Shown here: positions 48,016-57,600 of the stretch, in pieces
Position numbering within the stretch: the first letter of the stretch is position 1
Layout of the letters: each line of letters begins with the position of its first letter
Source of the DNA: Austwickia sp.
GTDB taxonomy: Bacteria; Actinomycetota; Actinomycetes; Actinomycetales; Dermatophilaceae
NCBI GenBank assembly: GCA_016711265.1
Contig: JADJTI010000001.1
Span: 372,001 to 436,000, forward strand
DNA: 64,000 nt
Direction of reading: 5' to 3'
Translations under genes and position numbers: made by a program
Notes under the pieces: generated by a model
What the model saw: the letters and a program-made list of their open reading frames with translations, nothing else
What the model was told of the DNA's origin: nothing
The model's database searches: none

Positions 48016-49578
48016 TCAGCCGGCGAGGTTGCGCAGCAGGGTGCCTGCGTCGGGGCTTCGGTCCAGCAGTTCCCCGACCAGCTCACGGGTCCCGCGCAGT
48101 GGTTCGAGGGTGGCGATGCGTTGCAGGGCCCCCTCGCCCGGCACCTCCAGGATGACCGAGTCCCAGGAAGCGCCAGCCAGCGCGCCGGGGTAGCGGCGTA
48201 CACACTCCCCTCGGAACCAGGCTCGGGTGTCGTGGGGAGGGGTGTGCACGGCGTCCGCCACCGCGGCGGGATCGGTGAGCCGCTCGATGCGGCCGCGGGC
48301 CTCCAGGGTCCTGGCCAGGCCTTTACCGGGGCGAACGTCGGAGAACTGGATGTCAACAGCGGCCAGGCGCGGATCGTTCCAGTCGAGCCCGTCGCGCTCC
48401 CGGTAGCCCTGCACCAGCGCCAGCTTCGCCACCCAGTCCAGCTGCTCCCGGGCGGACATCACGTCGGCCTCGAGGCGGCCCAGCACGTCTTCCCAGCGGA
48501 TCAGCACCTCGGCGGTGTCGGGATCGACCTCGCCTCCGTCTCGCGCCGCCAGGAAGGCCTGCACCCGCTCGTAGTAGTTCCACAGCAGCTGCACCCCGGT
48601 CAGACGCCGCCCGTCGGCGAGGGTGACCAGGGCGGTCAGGCTCGGGTCGTGGGAGACCTCCCGGAGCGCCCGCAGCGGCTCGGCCAGCCGCAGGTCGCCG
48701 AGTCCGCCGGCGACGCCGACCGCGGGCCCGAAGACCCGTGGACCCTCTTCGATCAGCGATAGCACCAGCGCCGTCGTACCGACCTTGAGGAGTCCGGCCA
48801 CCTCGCACAGGTTGGCGTCGCCGATGATCACGTGCAGCCGCCGGTATCGCTGCGGGGTGGCGTGCGGCTCGTCCCGGGTGTTGATGATGGGTCGGCGGAA
48901 CGTGGTCTCCAGCCCCACCTCGGCCTCGAAGAAGTCCGCCCGGCTGGACACCTGGAATCCGGCCATCTCACCGTGCTGGCCCAGACCCACCCGGCCGGCC
49001 CCGCAGAGGATCTGCCGGGCCACGAAGAACGGGGTCAGTCCGGCGACCACATCGCTGAATGGGGTGGTCCTGGCCAGCAGGTAGTTCTCGTGGGTGCCGT
49101 AGGAGCTGCCTTTGCCGTCGGTGTTGTTTTTGTACAGGTTCACCGGGTCGCCGCGGCCGTGGGCCGCCGCGTCGGCCAGCAGCTCCACCGCGCGCGCCAT
49201 CACCAGGTCGCCGGCCCGGTCCCAGGTCAGCGCATCCCGCGGGGTGGTGACCTCAGGTCCGCTGTACTCGGGGTGGGCGTGGTCGACGTACAGTCTGGCG
49301 CCGTTGGTGAGCACCACGTTGGCCATCGTGGGGTCGTCGGCCGCCTCGTCGGTGAGCTGGCTGGGGTGGGCTCGGGTCCGGCTCATGGCAAAGCCCCGGG
49401 CGTCGGCCAGCGGCGTCTCCCCGGTGTAGTCCCAGATCGCCCGGCGACTGCGGTGGCCCTGGGCGTCGGCGTACGTCAAGACCACCTGGCCCGAGGCGAG
49501 CATCGGGTTGGCCCTCGGCTGACCCGGGACGCTGATCCCGTACTCGGTTTCGATGCCCATCACCCGGCGTACGCTCAT
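48016..49578 (-). CDS. dop: Pup deamidase/depupylase Dop
   Basis: A 520-residue homologue of PafA that deamidates Pup and removes it from substrates. The start MSVRRVMGIETEYGIS, the extra Dop loop (RAIWDYTGETPLADARGFAM), VVLTNGARLYVDHAHPEYSG, LYKNNTDGKGSSYGTHENYL and RRLHVIIGDANLCEVAGL distinguish it from PafA. ATG 49578 is chosen; the open frame continues upstream to 50202 but that part is antisense to a hydrolase gene. pup follows 65 bases downstream. Confidence 0.96.
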   Translation of the reverse strand: MSVRRVMGIETEYGISVPGQPRANPMLASGQVVLTYADAQGHRSRRAIWDYTGETPLADARGFAMSRTRAHPSQLTDEAADDPTMANVVLTNGARLYVDHAHPEYSGPEVTTPRDALTWDRAGDLVMARAVELLADAAAHGRGDPVNLYKNNTDGKGSSYGTHENYLLARTTPFSDVVAGLTPFFVARQILCGAGRVGLGQHGEMAGFQVSSRADFFEAEVGLETTFRRPIINTRDEPHATPQRYRRLHVIIGDANLCEVAGLLKVGTTALVLSLIEEGPRVFGPAVGVAGGLGDLRLAEPLRALREVSHDPSLTALVTLADGRRLTGVQLLWNYYERVQAFLAARDGGEVDPDTAEVLIRWEDVLGRLEADVMSAREQLDWVAKLALVQGYRERDGLDWNDPRLAAVDIQFSDVRPGKGLARTLEARGRIERLTDPAAVADAVHTPPHDTRAWFRGECVRRYPGALAGASWDSVILEVPGEGALQRIATLEPLRGTRELVGELLDRSPDAGTLLRNLAG

Positions 49579-49611
49579 GCCGCCCAGCCTGGCACGGGCA
49601 CACTGTGGGGC

Positions 49612-50610
49612 GTGGGACTGATTCCGCTGCGCACCCGCGCCATGGACCTGGTGGCTCAGTGGGGCCGTGGTGGGGGCGCCGGGTTGGACCAGGCGCGGAT
49701 CGAGGCGATCCGGCGGCGTCCGGTGCCCTACGTGCCACCGGTCACCTGGTTCACCGGCGCCGTGCTTGGCTCGGTCAGGATCAGTACGACGACCGTGCCG
49801 GTCCGGGGCGGACGCCGCGTGCCGGTCCGCTGGTACCACCCGAGCGAGGCCGTGGCCGCTGGCGAGGCCGCGCTGCCGCTGCTGGTGTACCTGCACGGCG
49901 GCGGCTGGGTGCATGGGAACCCGGCGAACTATGACCCGCTGTGCACCTTCCTCGCGGACGCGGCCCGCGTCATCGTGGCCGCCCTCGAGTACCGGTTGGC
50001 GCCCGAACACCCGGCTCCGGCCGGCTTGGAGGACTGCCTGGACGCGATCTCTTGGCTGGCGGGTGATGCTGACCGCCACGGTGCCGATCGCCGCCGCCTC
50101 GGGGTGGCCGGGGACTCCGCCGGTGGCAACCTGGCGGCGGTGGCCGCCCAGCACTTCACGGCCCTGGCCCGGGACTCCGGTGGGGTCAACATCATCACGC
50201 ATCAGGCCTTGTTGTACCCCAGCCTTGACTCAACGTGTCTGTACAAATCGAAGATCGACCGGGCCGGCGGACCCATCCTGCGGCGCGATCAAACCGATGC
50301 CTACCTGGCCCTTTACCTCGGCACGGGGCCCTCGGCGCTGACTGCCCGCGACCCCCGGATCTCGCCGTTGATCGGCAGCGTCGAGGGCCTGCCGCCGACC
50401 CTCATCCAGACCGCCGGGCTTGACCCGTTGCGCGATGAGGGGCTTCGGTACGCCGGCCGGTTGCGCGCCGCCGGGGTGCCGGTCGTCGCCACGGACTACC
50501 CGTGGTGTCCGCACGGCTTCGCCAGCTACCCCGGTGCTGGTCGCGGTGGCTGGGATCACCGCCCCGAACTGGCCCGGGAGATCGCCCGTCACCTGCACGC
50601 TCATCCCTAG
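49612..50610 (+). CDS. Alpha/beta hydrolase, hormone-sensitive-lipase family
   Basis: A 332-residue carboxylesterase-type hydrolase. The HGGG oxyanion motif is in LVYLHGGGWVHGNPANYDP, the nucleophile Ser in GVAGDSAGGNLAAVA, the Asp in TAGLDPLRDEG and the His in CPHGFASYPG, giving the complete HSL-type triad. GTG 49612 is 33 bases from the divergent dop start; ATG 49642 is an internal alternative. It begins the block of accessory genes that separates dop from arc. Substrate is unknown, probably a short-chain ester. Confidence 0.88.
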   Translation: MGLIPLRTRAMDLVAQWGRGGGAGLDQARIEAIRRRPVPYVPPVTWFTGAVLGSVRISTTTVPVRGGRRVPVRWYHPSEAVAAGEAALPLLVYLHGGGWVHGNPANYDPLCTFLADAARVIVAALEYRLAPEHPAPAGLEDCLDAISWLAGDADRHGADRRRLGVAGDSAGGNLAAVAAQHFTALARDSGGVNIITHQALLYPSLDSTCLYKSKIDRAGGPILRRDQTDAYLALYLGTGPSALTARDPRISPLIGSVEGLPPTLIQTAGLDPLRDEGLRYAGRLRAAGVPVVATDYPWCPHGFASYPGAGRGGWDHRPELAREIARHLHAHP

Positions 50611-50613
50611 GGA

Positions 50614-51231
50614 TCAGTCCGACGGTGCCTCAAGGGTCAGCGCAGGGCGCAGTGCGCGCACGACCCGCTCGAACGGATCGAGCGAACGCTCCGCCCGCGC
50701 CAGGATGATGGCGCCCTCCAGGGCGGCCAGCATCAAGGCCGAGAGGTCCTGGGCCCGCGAAGCCTCGACGCCCATCTGCTCCAAGGCCTGCGTGATCGGC
50801 GCTCGCCAGGCGGCCAAAGCGTCTCGGGCCCAGGTGCGGATGCCCTCGTGATCCGCTGCGCTGTCGGACACCGCCGCCGCGGCCGGGCAGCCGCGGGCGA
50901 AGTCACGGCGTACCAGCTCCTCCTGCCAGGGCCGGACCAGGTGCTCGAAAAGACCTGCGGGTGTCGGGGCGCTCGTCGTGGTGAGGGTCGTGGTGAGGTA
51001 CGACGTGACGCCGGCGGCGGCGTACCGGCCCGCCCATTCGAGCGCCTCGGCGATGAGTTGGTCCTTTCCGCCCGGGAAGTAGTGCTGCAGGGAACCCCAC
51101 GGGGCGTCAGCTTCGGCGACCACCGCGCGGAGGCCGGTCCGCGCCACACCCTGACGGCGCATCTGCTGCGCGGCGGCATAGACCATGCGCTGCCGCGGCG
51201 ATCGGGGTCGCTCGGTCGGGGAGCTGGGCAC
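50614..51231 (-). CDS. TetR/AcrR-family transcriptional regulator
   Basis: A 205-residue TetR repressor. The N-terminal helix-turn-helix is RQRMVYAAAQQMRRQGVART with LRAVVAEADAPWGSLQHYFP (the HYFP ending is typical), followed by a helical ligand-binding domain. GTG 51231 has GGAGG seven bases upstream; the frame opens at 51375. In the gap to the divergent thioesterase, 7-bp arms TGACGAG (51258-51264) and CTCGTCA (51286-51292) could be an operator. It may control the thioesterase or the hydrolase that converges on its 3' end. Confidence 0.88.
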   Translation of the reverse strand: MPSSPTERPRSPRQRMVYAAAQQMRRQGVARTGLRAVVAEADAPWGSLQHYFPGGKDQLIAEALEWAGRYAAAGVTSYLTTTLTTTSAPTPAGLFEHLVRPWQEELVRRDFARGCPAAAAVSDSAADHEGIRTWARDALAAWRAPITQALEQMGVEASRAQDLSALMLAALEGAIILARAERSLDPFERVVRALRPALTLEAPSD

Positions 51232-51314
51232 GGGGTGGCCTCCAGTGGACGGTGCTATGACGAGCGTACTAGCTTGGAGCGTCCCCTCGTCAGCACAGTG
51301 TCCAGGAGCAGACC

Positions 51315-51761
51315 ATGACTGAGCCGGTGGTGCGTAACCCCGATTTCGAGGCCGTGGTGCGCGGGTCCTTCGCACAGCAGGGCCTGATGCGTACCTTCGG
51401 GGCGAGGATGATCCAATGCCAGCCCGGGGTCGTGGAGATCGAGGTCCCGTTCGCGCAGGGGTTGACCCAACAGCAGGGGTTTTTCCACGGCGGCGTGACG
51501 ACCGCCATCGTGGACACCGCGTGCGGCTATTCGGCGCTGACGCTGATGGCGGCCGGATCTGAAGTGTTGACTGTCGAATTCAAGATCAACCTCTTCGCCC
51601 CCGCGCGGGGTGACATTCTCCGGGCCCGCGGCCGGGTGATCCGCTCCGGGCGAACCATCACCGTCTGCCACGGGGACGCGTATGCCATCGGCGAAGGGGG
51701 CGAATCACACTGCGCGACGATGACGGCCACCATGATCCGGGTCGATCTGCCGCGGCATTGA
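51315..51761 (+). CDS. PaaI-family acyl-CoA thioesterase
   Basis: A 148-residue hot-dog-fold thioesterase. The motif QQGFFHGGVTTAIVDTACGY with the conserved HGG and following Asp is typical of PaaI-like enzymes, and VEFKINLFAPARGDILRARG is the second conserved strand. These enzymes hydrolyse aryl- or acyl-CoA. It is divergent from the TetR gene and ends 29 bases before prs. Confidence 0.9.
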   Translation: MTEPVVRNPDFEAVVRGSFAQQGLMRTFGARMIQCQPGVVEIEVPFAQGLTQQQGFFHGGVTTAIVDTACGYSALTLMAAGSEVLTVEFKINLFAPARGDILRARGRVIRSGRTITVCHGDAYAIGEGGESHCATMTATMIRVDLPRH

Positions 51762-51784
51762 CGGTGCGAACACCCCGTTATGCT
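51758..51784 (+). promoter_or_regulatory. Promoter of prs, leaderless type
   Basis: TTGACG (51758-51763), 15 bases, TATGCT (51779-51784), then six bases to ATG 51791. The -35 overlaps the stop of the thioesterase gene. Spacing is slightly short for a sigma-70-type promoter. Confidence 0.55.
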
Positions 51785-51790
51785 GCGGGT

Positions 51791-52792
51791 ATGCGCGACG
51801 TCATCGTCTTTTCGGGTTCGGCCCACGTGGAACTGGCCCGGCGCATCTGCGGACACCTGCAGCTTCCGCTGTCCGGTTCGGAGATCAAACGCTTCAGCAA
51901 CGACTGTCTCCAGGCGCAGCTCCTGGAGAACTGTCGCCAACGCGACGTCTATATCGTCCAGCCGCTGGTGCCCCCCACCCAGGATCACCTGTTCGAGCTG
52001 CTGCTCATGGTGGACGCCGCCCGCGGAGCCTCGGCGGCCCAGATCACCGCCGTGATGCCGCACTATGCGTACGCCCGCTCGGATAAGAAGGACGCCTCGC
52101 GCATCTCCCTCGGCGGCCGGCTGGTCGCGGACCTGCTGGTCACGGCCGGGGTGAACCGTGTGCTCACGATGGCGCTGCACGCCCCCCAGGTGCACGGGTT
52201 CTTCTCCGTGCCGGTCGATCACCTGACCGCCATCGGGGTACTCGCCGACCATTTCCGCGACGGTCGGGATCTGTCCGGGCACGTCGTGGTCTCCCCCGAC
52301 CTGGGCAATGCCAAGACGGCAACCCAGTTCGCACGACTGCTGAAACTGCCGGTGGCGGCCGGGAGCAAGCAACGGTTGGCCGACGACAAGGTGGTCATCG
52401 ACTCCATCGTGGGCGACGTCGATGGCAAGCCGGCCATCATCCTTGACGACGAGATCGCCACCGGCGGCTCGATGATCGAGCTCCTGGACAAGCTCGGTGA
52501 ACGCGGCTGCCCGGGCGCCGCGGTGGCCTGTACGCACGGGCTGTTCGCCGGCCGCGCCATCGAACGGTTGCGTGCCCACCCCTTGGTCGTCGAGGTCGTG
52601 ACGACCGATACCGTTCCCTCGCCGAAAGATTGGCCTGCGCTGCAGGTGCGTTCGGTGGCTCAATTGCTCGCCGAGGCGATTGCCCGTATCCATGTCGGTG
52701 AGTCGGTGAGTAGTCTCTTCGACGGTGTGGACCCCACCCACGCCCCGCCGCAGCAACGGCTGCCGTTCATCGGAGACCACATATGGACGTGA
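51791..52792 (+). CDS. prs: Ribose-phosphate pyrophosphokinase
   Basis: A 333-residue PRPP synthetase-type enzyme that makes phosphoribosyl pyrophosphate from ribose 5-phosphate and ATP for nucleotide, His and Trp synthesis. Signs are FSGSAHVELA, the flexible-loop region VMPHYAYARSDKKDASRISL and the PRPP-binding loop IILDDEIATGGSMIE. ATG 51791 is preferred over TTG 51758 because of the adjacent -10 box. The sequence differs noticeably from housekeeping Prs (for example SPDLGNAKTA), so it may be a second, divergent copy. Its end overlaps the next gene by ten bases. Confidence 0.88.
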   Translation: MRDVIVFSGSAHVELARRICGHLQLPLSGSEIKRFSNDCLQAQLLENCRQRDVYIVQPLVPPTQDHLFELLLMVDAARGASAAQITAVMPHYAYARSDKKDASRISLGGRLVADLLVTAGVNRVLTMALHAPQVHGFFSVPVDHLTAIGVLADHFRDGRDLSGHVVVSPDLGNAKTATQFARLLKLPVAAGSKQRLADDKVVIDSIVGDVDGKPAIILDDEIATGGSMIELLDKLGERGCPGAAVACTHGLFAGRAIERLRAHPLVVEVVTTDTVPSPKDWPALQVRSVAQLLAEAIARIHVGESVSSLFDGVDPTHAPPQQRLPFIGDHIWT

Positions 52793-53202
52793 TCGAACAG
52801 ACCGCGCGACAGCGCCGGCTCGCGGCCCCTGGCTACCCGCTCCCGCCGTGGGCCGGCTTCCTGCTCGACATGGGCCTGATCCTGGTGTTCGCCGCCATCG
52901 GCCGCGGAACCCACGCCGAGCCCGTCAACCCTCTAGGGGTGTTTGGCACCGCATGGCCCTTCATGGTTGGCACGGCGTTCGGCTGGGCCCTGGTGTGGCG
53001 GATCCGCAAGATCGCTCCCCTCAACGCCAACGACGGGGTGCTGGTGTGGCTGGCCACCTTCGCGGTCGGCATGCCGCTGCGGGTGATCACGGGTGCGGGC
53101 ACCGCCGTACCGTTTGTCCTGGTGACCATGGTGGCGACCGCGATCCTGCTGCTCGGGTGGCGCTTCGTCGCCGACCAGGTGGTTACGCGCGGGCGTTACT
53201 GA
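52783..53202 (+). CDS. DUF3054 membrane protein
   Basis: A 139-residue protein with four membrane segments, matching DUF3054: LDMGLILVFAAIGRGTHAE, TAWPFMVGTAFGWALVWRIR, GMPLRVITGAGTAVPFVLV. Function is unknown. The start overlaps the end of prs by ten bases, and the oxidoreductase gene starts ten bases after its stop, so the three are probably one transcript. Confidence 0.85.
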   Translation: MDVIEQTARQRRLAAPGYPLPPWAGFLLDMGLILVFAAIGRGTHAEPVNPLGVFGTAWPFMVGTAFGWALVWRIRKIAPLNANDGVLVWLATFAVGMPLRVITGAGTAVPFVLVTMVATAILLLGWRFVADQVVTRGRY

Positions 53203-53212
53203 CCCGCCGCAG

Positions 53213-54184
53213 ATGTCGAGCCAGGGCCGCATGATCCGCTGGGGCATCGCCGGCCCCGGCCGGATGGCCGCCGCGATGGTGGCGGACTTCCCCCAGGTGA
53301 CCAACGGGACTCTGGTGGCGGTCGGGTCGCGGTCCGCGGCCCGCGCCGAGGCCTTCGCCGCCGAGCACGGCATCCCCCGCGCCCACCCGTCGTACGAGGC
53401 GCTGGTGGCCGACCCCGAAGTCGATGCGATCTACATCGCCACGCCGCACGCCCAGCACACGCAGATCGCCCTGGCGGCCATCGACGCCGGCAAGGCCCTT
53501 CTGATCGAAAAGGCGTTCACCGCGACCGTGGCCGACACCGCGCGCATCCTCGACGCGGCGCGGTCAGCGGGGACCTTCGTCATGGAAGCGATGTGGACCC
53601 GGTTCAACCCCGGGATGACCGCGATCCGGGACGCCGTCGCCTCGGGGCAGATCGGGCAGCTGCGGGCGGTGCACGGTGACCTGACGGCGTTCCGGGCCTA
53701 CGACCCCACAGACCGGCTGTTCGACCCGGCCGCGGGGGGCGGCGCCGTTCTCGATCTGGGGGTGTACGTCATCTCGTTCGCCCAGCACTTCCTGGGGATG
53801 CCCGACGTCGTCCACGGGGTAGGCGCGCATTACCCCAACGGGGTCGAGGGTGAGTTCTCGGTGTTGTTCGGGTACGCCGATGGCCGCTCCGCTGCGCTGA
53901 CCGGCGGATTCACGGCGTACGGTCCAGGTCGGATGATGCTGCTGGGCACGGACGGTTGGATCGACGTACACCCGCGGTTCCACCGGACGCCGGCGCTGAC
54001 CATCTGGCGGGAGAAGACGCCGCAGGAGCTGACGTTCGAGTCCGGGTACCACTTCGAGGTGATCCACGCCGGGGAGTGCATTGCCGCCGGACGCAGCGAG
54101 TCTCCCGTCATGCCGTGGGCGGACACCCTGGCGGTGCAGGAGCTGATGGAGCGGGTGCTGGCCCAGGTCCACCCGGGTCGCTGA
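53213..54184 (+). CDS. Gfo/Idh/MocA family oxidoreductase
   Basis: A 323-residue NAD(P)-dependent dehydrogenase. The Rossmann motif is RWGIAGPGRMAAAMVADF; IYIATPHAQHTQIALAAIDAG, the EK motif (LLIEKAFTAT, catalytic Lys) and GGGAVLDLGVYVISFAQHFL are diagnostic of the family. The closest relatives act on sugars or trans-dihydrodiols; the substrate here is unknown. ATG 53213 is used, with an internal ATG at residue 7 also possible. The 3' end overlaps the convergent DUF1801 gene by 77 bases. Confidence 0.88.
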   Translation: MSSQGRMIRWGIAGPGRMAAAMVADFPQVTNGTLVAVGSRSAARAEAFAAEHGIPRAHPSYEALVADPEVDAIYIATPHAQHTQIALAAIDAGKALLIEKAFTATVADTARILDAARSAGTFVMEAMWTRFNPGMTAIRDAVASGQIGQLRAVHGDLTAFRAYDPTDRLFDPAAGGGAVLDLGVYVISFAQHFLGMPDVVHGVGAHYPNGVEGEFSVLFGYADGRSAALTGGFTAYGPGRMMLLGTDGWIDVHPRFHRTPALTIWREKTPQELTFESGYHFEVIHAGECIAAGRSESPVMPWADTLAVQELMERVLAQVHPGR

Positions 54185-54551
54185 CGGCGGACATCCCGAG
54201 TTCGACCAGCCGGGCATCGACCAGGCGGGCCACGAGGTCGGCCGGCAACGGTTGGTCGACTGCGAACCGCAGCGATCCCTTGGAGAACCGGTACGCCGTG
54301 AGGTCGCCCGCCAACCCCGCCAGCACGCTCCCGCTGTGCGGGAGGTAGGTGAGGTGCTTGGCGAAGGCGGCGTATCCCGCGACCGGCCGGCCGTTGAGGA
54401 GAAGCGCCGGCGCGCCGTAGGAGATCCCTTCCTGGGCGTCGGGGAGCAACCCGCGCAGGGTGGCGCGTACGGCCTTCATCGTCTCTCGATGCGGTGCTGG
54501 CAAGGCGGCGAGGTAGGCCTCGACCTCGGGGCTTCCAACGTGATGAGTCAC
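54108..54551 (-). CDS. DUF1801 (iron-chaperone-like) protein
   Basis: A 147-residue protein of the DUF1801/YdhG group: SPEVEAYLAALPAPHRETMK, LLPDAQEGISYGAPALLLNG, and RFSKGSLRFAVDQPLP. Related Bacillus proteins are frataxin-like iron chaperones; the role in actinobacteria is untested. GTG 54551 has GGGAG nine bases upstream; the frame continues to 54674 but that part does not resemble the family. A Pro/Ala-rich tail overlaps the end of the oxidoreductase gene by 77 bases. Confidence 0.78.
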   Translation of the reverse strand: MTHHVGSPEVEAYLAALPAPHRETMKAVRATLRGLLPDAQEGISYGAPALLLNGRPVAGYAAFAKHLTYLPHSGSVLAGLAGDLTAYRFSKGSLRFAVDQPLPADLVARLVDARLVELGMSAVSDPGGPGPAPAPSAPAPPGCPPTA

Positions 54552-54672
54552 CCCGTCATGCTCCCACTCACGCAACCGCACGGACGTTCGCTCAACTCTC
54601 GTCGTCTTCGGCCGAACTGGGCAGGGAGAGCGCTGATCGGGCCCGCGGTCAGGCGACCCCGGAAGGCCACCC

Positions 54673-57600
54673 ATGAACGTCCTGACAGCACGACGTCCCC
54701 GCCGTATTCGGCTCGGTCAGATCCTGCTGACGGCCCTGGCCGCTCTAACGGTCCTCACGGTGTTCGGTTTCACCGGCGTGGGCGTGACTCCGGCGCATGC
54801 GGCTGCCCAGTGGCGCTGCACCGACTCGACCCTGGGGGGCAGCTACAACACGCCCAGCTACTATGTCACCGGGTTGGCTCCCCTGCCAGGCTCGTGGCCC
54901 GTGGACACTTCCATCATCCCGGTGGTATTGACGTCTGACCAAGATGCGGTCAACTCCACCACCGTGACGGGATCTCAAGGGCTCCCCGCTGGGGTCAGCG
55001 TCCAGGATCACAACGGCGGCAAAGCGCTCAAGGGTGTGCCGACCACGGTGGACTCCCATGCTGCAGAAACCATCAGGATCGACTTCCAGGATGACGTCGG
55101 GGATTTCTGGTGCATCTGGAACAACCCCCTCACTGTCGCCAAGATCGCCACTTCCACGGCGTTGACGGGTCCGCCGACGGCGACGGTTGGGGTGTCGGTG
55201 TCGGTGTCCGGGACCAGCAGCGGTATCCCGAACGGGACCCCGGTGTCGTTCGTGGATGTGACCGGGGGTGGCTCGATCCCGGTCGGGTCCGGGTCCGTGC
55301 ACGGCAACGCGATCAGTGGAACGCTGATCATGACGACGGCGGGGGCCCGGCAGGTGGCGGCCCGGTGGGCCGGAAGCGACACGCACGAGGCCGCCACCAC
55401 TACTTCGGTGGGCGTCACCGTCGCCAAGATCGCCACGAGCACGGCGTTGACGGGTCCGACGTCGGCGACGGTCGGGACGTCGGTGTCGGTGACGGGGACG
55501 TCCACCAACATTCCGGACGGCACGAGCGTGGATGTGGTGGATGTGACCGGGGGTGGCTCGATCCCGGTCGGGTCCGGGTCCGTGCACGGCAACGCGATCA
55601 GTGGAACGCTGATCATGACGACGGCGGGGGCCCGGCAGGTGGCGGCCCGGTGGGCCGGAAGCGACACGCACGAGGCCGCCACCACTACTTCGGTGGGCGT
55701 CACCGTCGCCAAGATCGCCACGGCCACGGCGTTGACGGGTCCGACGTCAGCGACGGTCGGGACGTCGGTGTCGGTGACGGGGACGTCCACCAACATTCCG
55801 GACGGCACGAGCGTGGATGTGGTGGATGTGACCGGGGGTGGCTCGATCCCGGTCGGGTCCGGGTCCGTGCACGGCAACGCGATCAGTGGAACGCTGATCA
55901 TGACGACGGCGGGGGCCCGGCAGGTGGCGGCCCGGTGGGCCGGAAGCGACACCCACGAGGCCGCCACCACCACCGCCGTGACGATGACGGTCAGCGCCGC
56001 TGCCAAGATCGCCACTTCCACGGCGTTGACGGGTCCGCCGACGGCGACGGTTGGGGTGTCGGTGTCGGTGTCCGGGACCAGCAGCGGTATCCCGAACGGG
56101 ACCCCGGTGTCGTTCGTGGATGTGACCGGGGGTGGCTCGATCCCGGTCGGGTCCGGGTCCGTGCACGGCAACGCGATCAGTGGAACGCTGATCATGACGA
56201 CGGCGGGGGCCCGGCAGGTGGCGGCCCGGTGGGCCGGAAGCGACACGCACGAGGCCGCCACCACTACTTCGGTGGGCGTCACCGTCGCCAAGATCGCCAC
56301 GGCCACGGCGTTGACGGGTCCGACGTCGGCGACGGTCGGGACGTCGGTGTCGGTGACGGGGACGTCCACCAACATTCCGGACGGCACGAGCGTGGATGTG
56401 GTGGATGTGACCGGGGGTGGCTCGATCCCGGTCGGGTCCGGGTCCGTGCACGGCAACGCGATCAGTGGAACGCTGATCATGACGACGGCGGGGGCCCGGC
56501 AGGTGGCGGCCCGGTGGGCCGGAAACGACACGCACGAGGCCGCCACCACTACTTCGGTGGGCGTCACCGTCGCCAAGATCGCCACGGCCACGGCGTTGAC
56601 GGGTCCGACGACGGCGACGGTCGGGACGTCGGTGTCGGTGACCGGCACCAGCACCAACATTCCGGACGATGAGACCGTGCAGTTGGTGGATGTGACCGGG
56701 GGTGACTCGATCCCGGTCGGGTCCGGGAGGGTCACCAGCAACGCCATCACCGGGGCGGTGATCATGACCACGGCGGGAGCCAGGCGGGTGGAAGCCCGAT
56801 GGGCCGGAAGCGACACCCGCGAGGCCGCAACCACCACCACGGTCAGCGTGCAGGCGTTGGCTGCCCTCTCGTTGGCGAGTGTCAACTACCCCAACGGGCG
56901 TGCCGGGACATCGTACTCCGCGCTGATCCGACCCCAGGCCAGCGGCGGGACAACGCCGTACACCTGGTCGGCGACCGGACTGACCGGATCCGGCCTCACG
57001 ATGGCCCCGGCCACCGGTGAGATCACCGGCAACTTCCCCGTACCCGGGGTGTACACCGTGACGATCTATGTCACCGACGCCAACCTCGACACCGACAGCG
57101 TCACGGACGTGATCACGATCGAGAACGCAGTCCCCGCGTGGACCCCGTGGGACCCCTCAGGTGGGTCCGCGTCACCCGTCAACCCACCGGCACCCGTCAC
57201 GCCCGCCGCGCCGCAGCAGCCCAACAACCCCGCGCCGCCGCAGACCGGTTCGGGCCTGGGGGCCCCCCGTTCGGCGGCATCACCGATCAGCACCATTGTG
57301 GGTGGCCGGGGAGGGCGGACCATCACCTGGGCCGCTCCCACAGGAGCCCAGGGCGCTGTGACGTATCACGTGCAGACGCGCCCGATTCGGGTCCACCCGG
57401 TCACTGGGGTGCGGACCGCGGGTGCCTGGACCGACATGATCAGGGGCACCCGGGCGACCGCTCTGCCGCTCACGGGTGCCAACGGGGCCCTGCTGAGCTA
57501 CCGCGTCCAAGGCAGCGACAGCACGGGAGCAACCAGCCCATGGTCGGCGCCCGTCGCGGTGTCCCTGCCCACCGACGTGAATGGCAAATCCGGTAGTGCG

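Noticed and set aside
55141..56859. CRISPR array
   Set aside because: The repeats are 285 bp, in frame and contiguous, with no spacers and no cas genes nearby.
55008..56885. A 625-codon minus-strand frame with regular repeats
   Set aside because: It mirrors the tandem repeats of the plus-strand secreted protein, which has a signal peptide and real domains.
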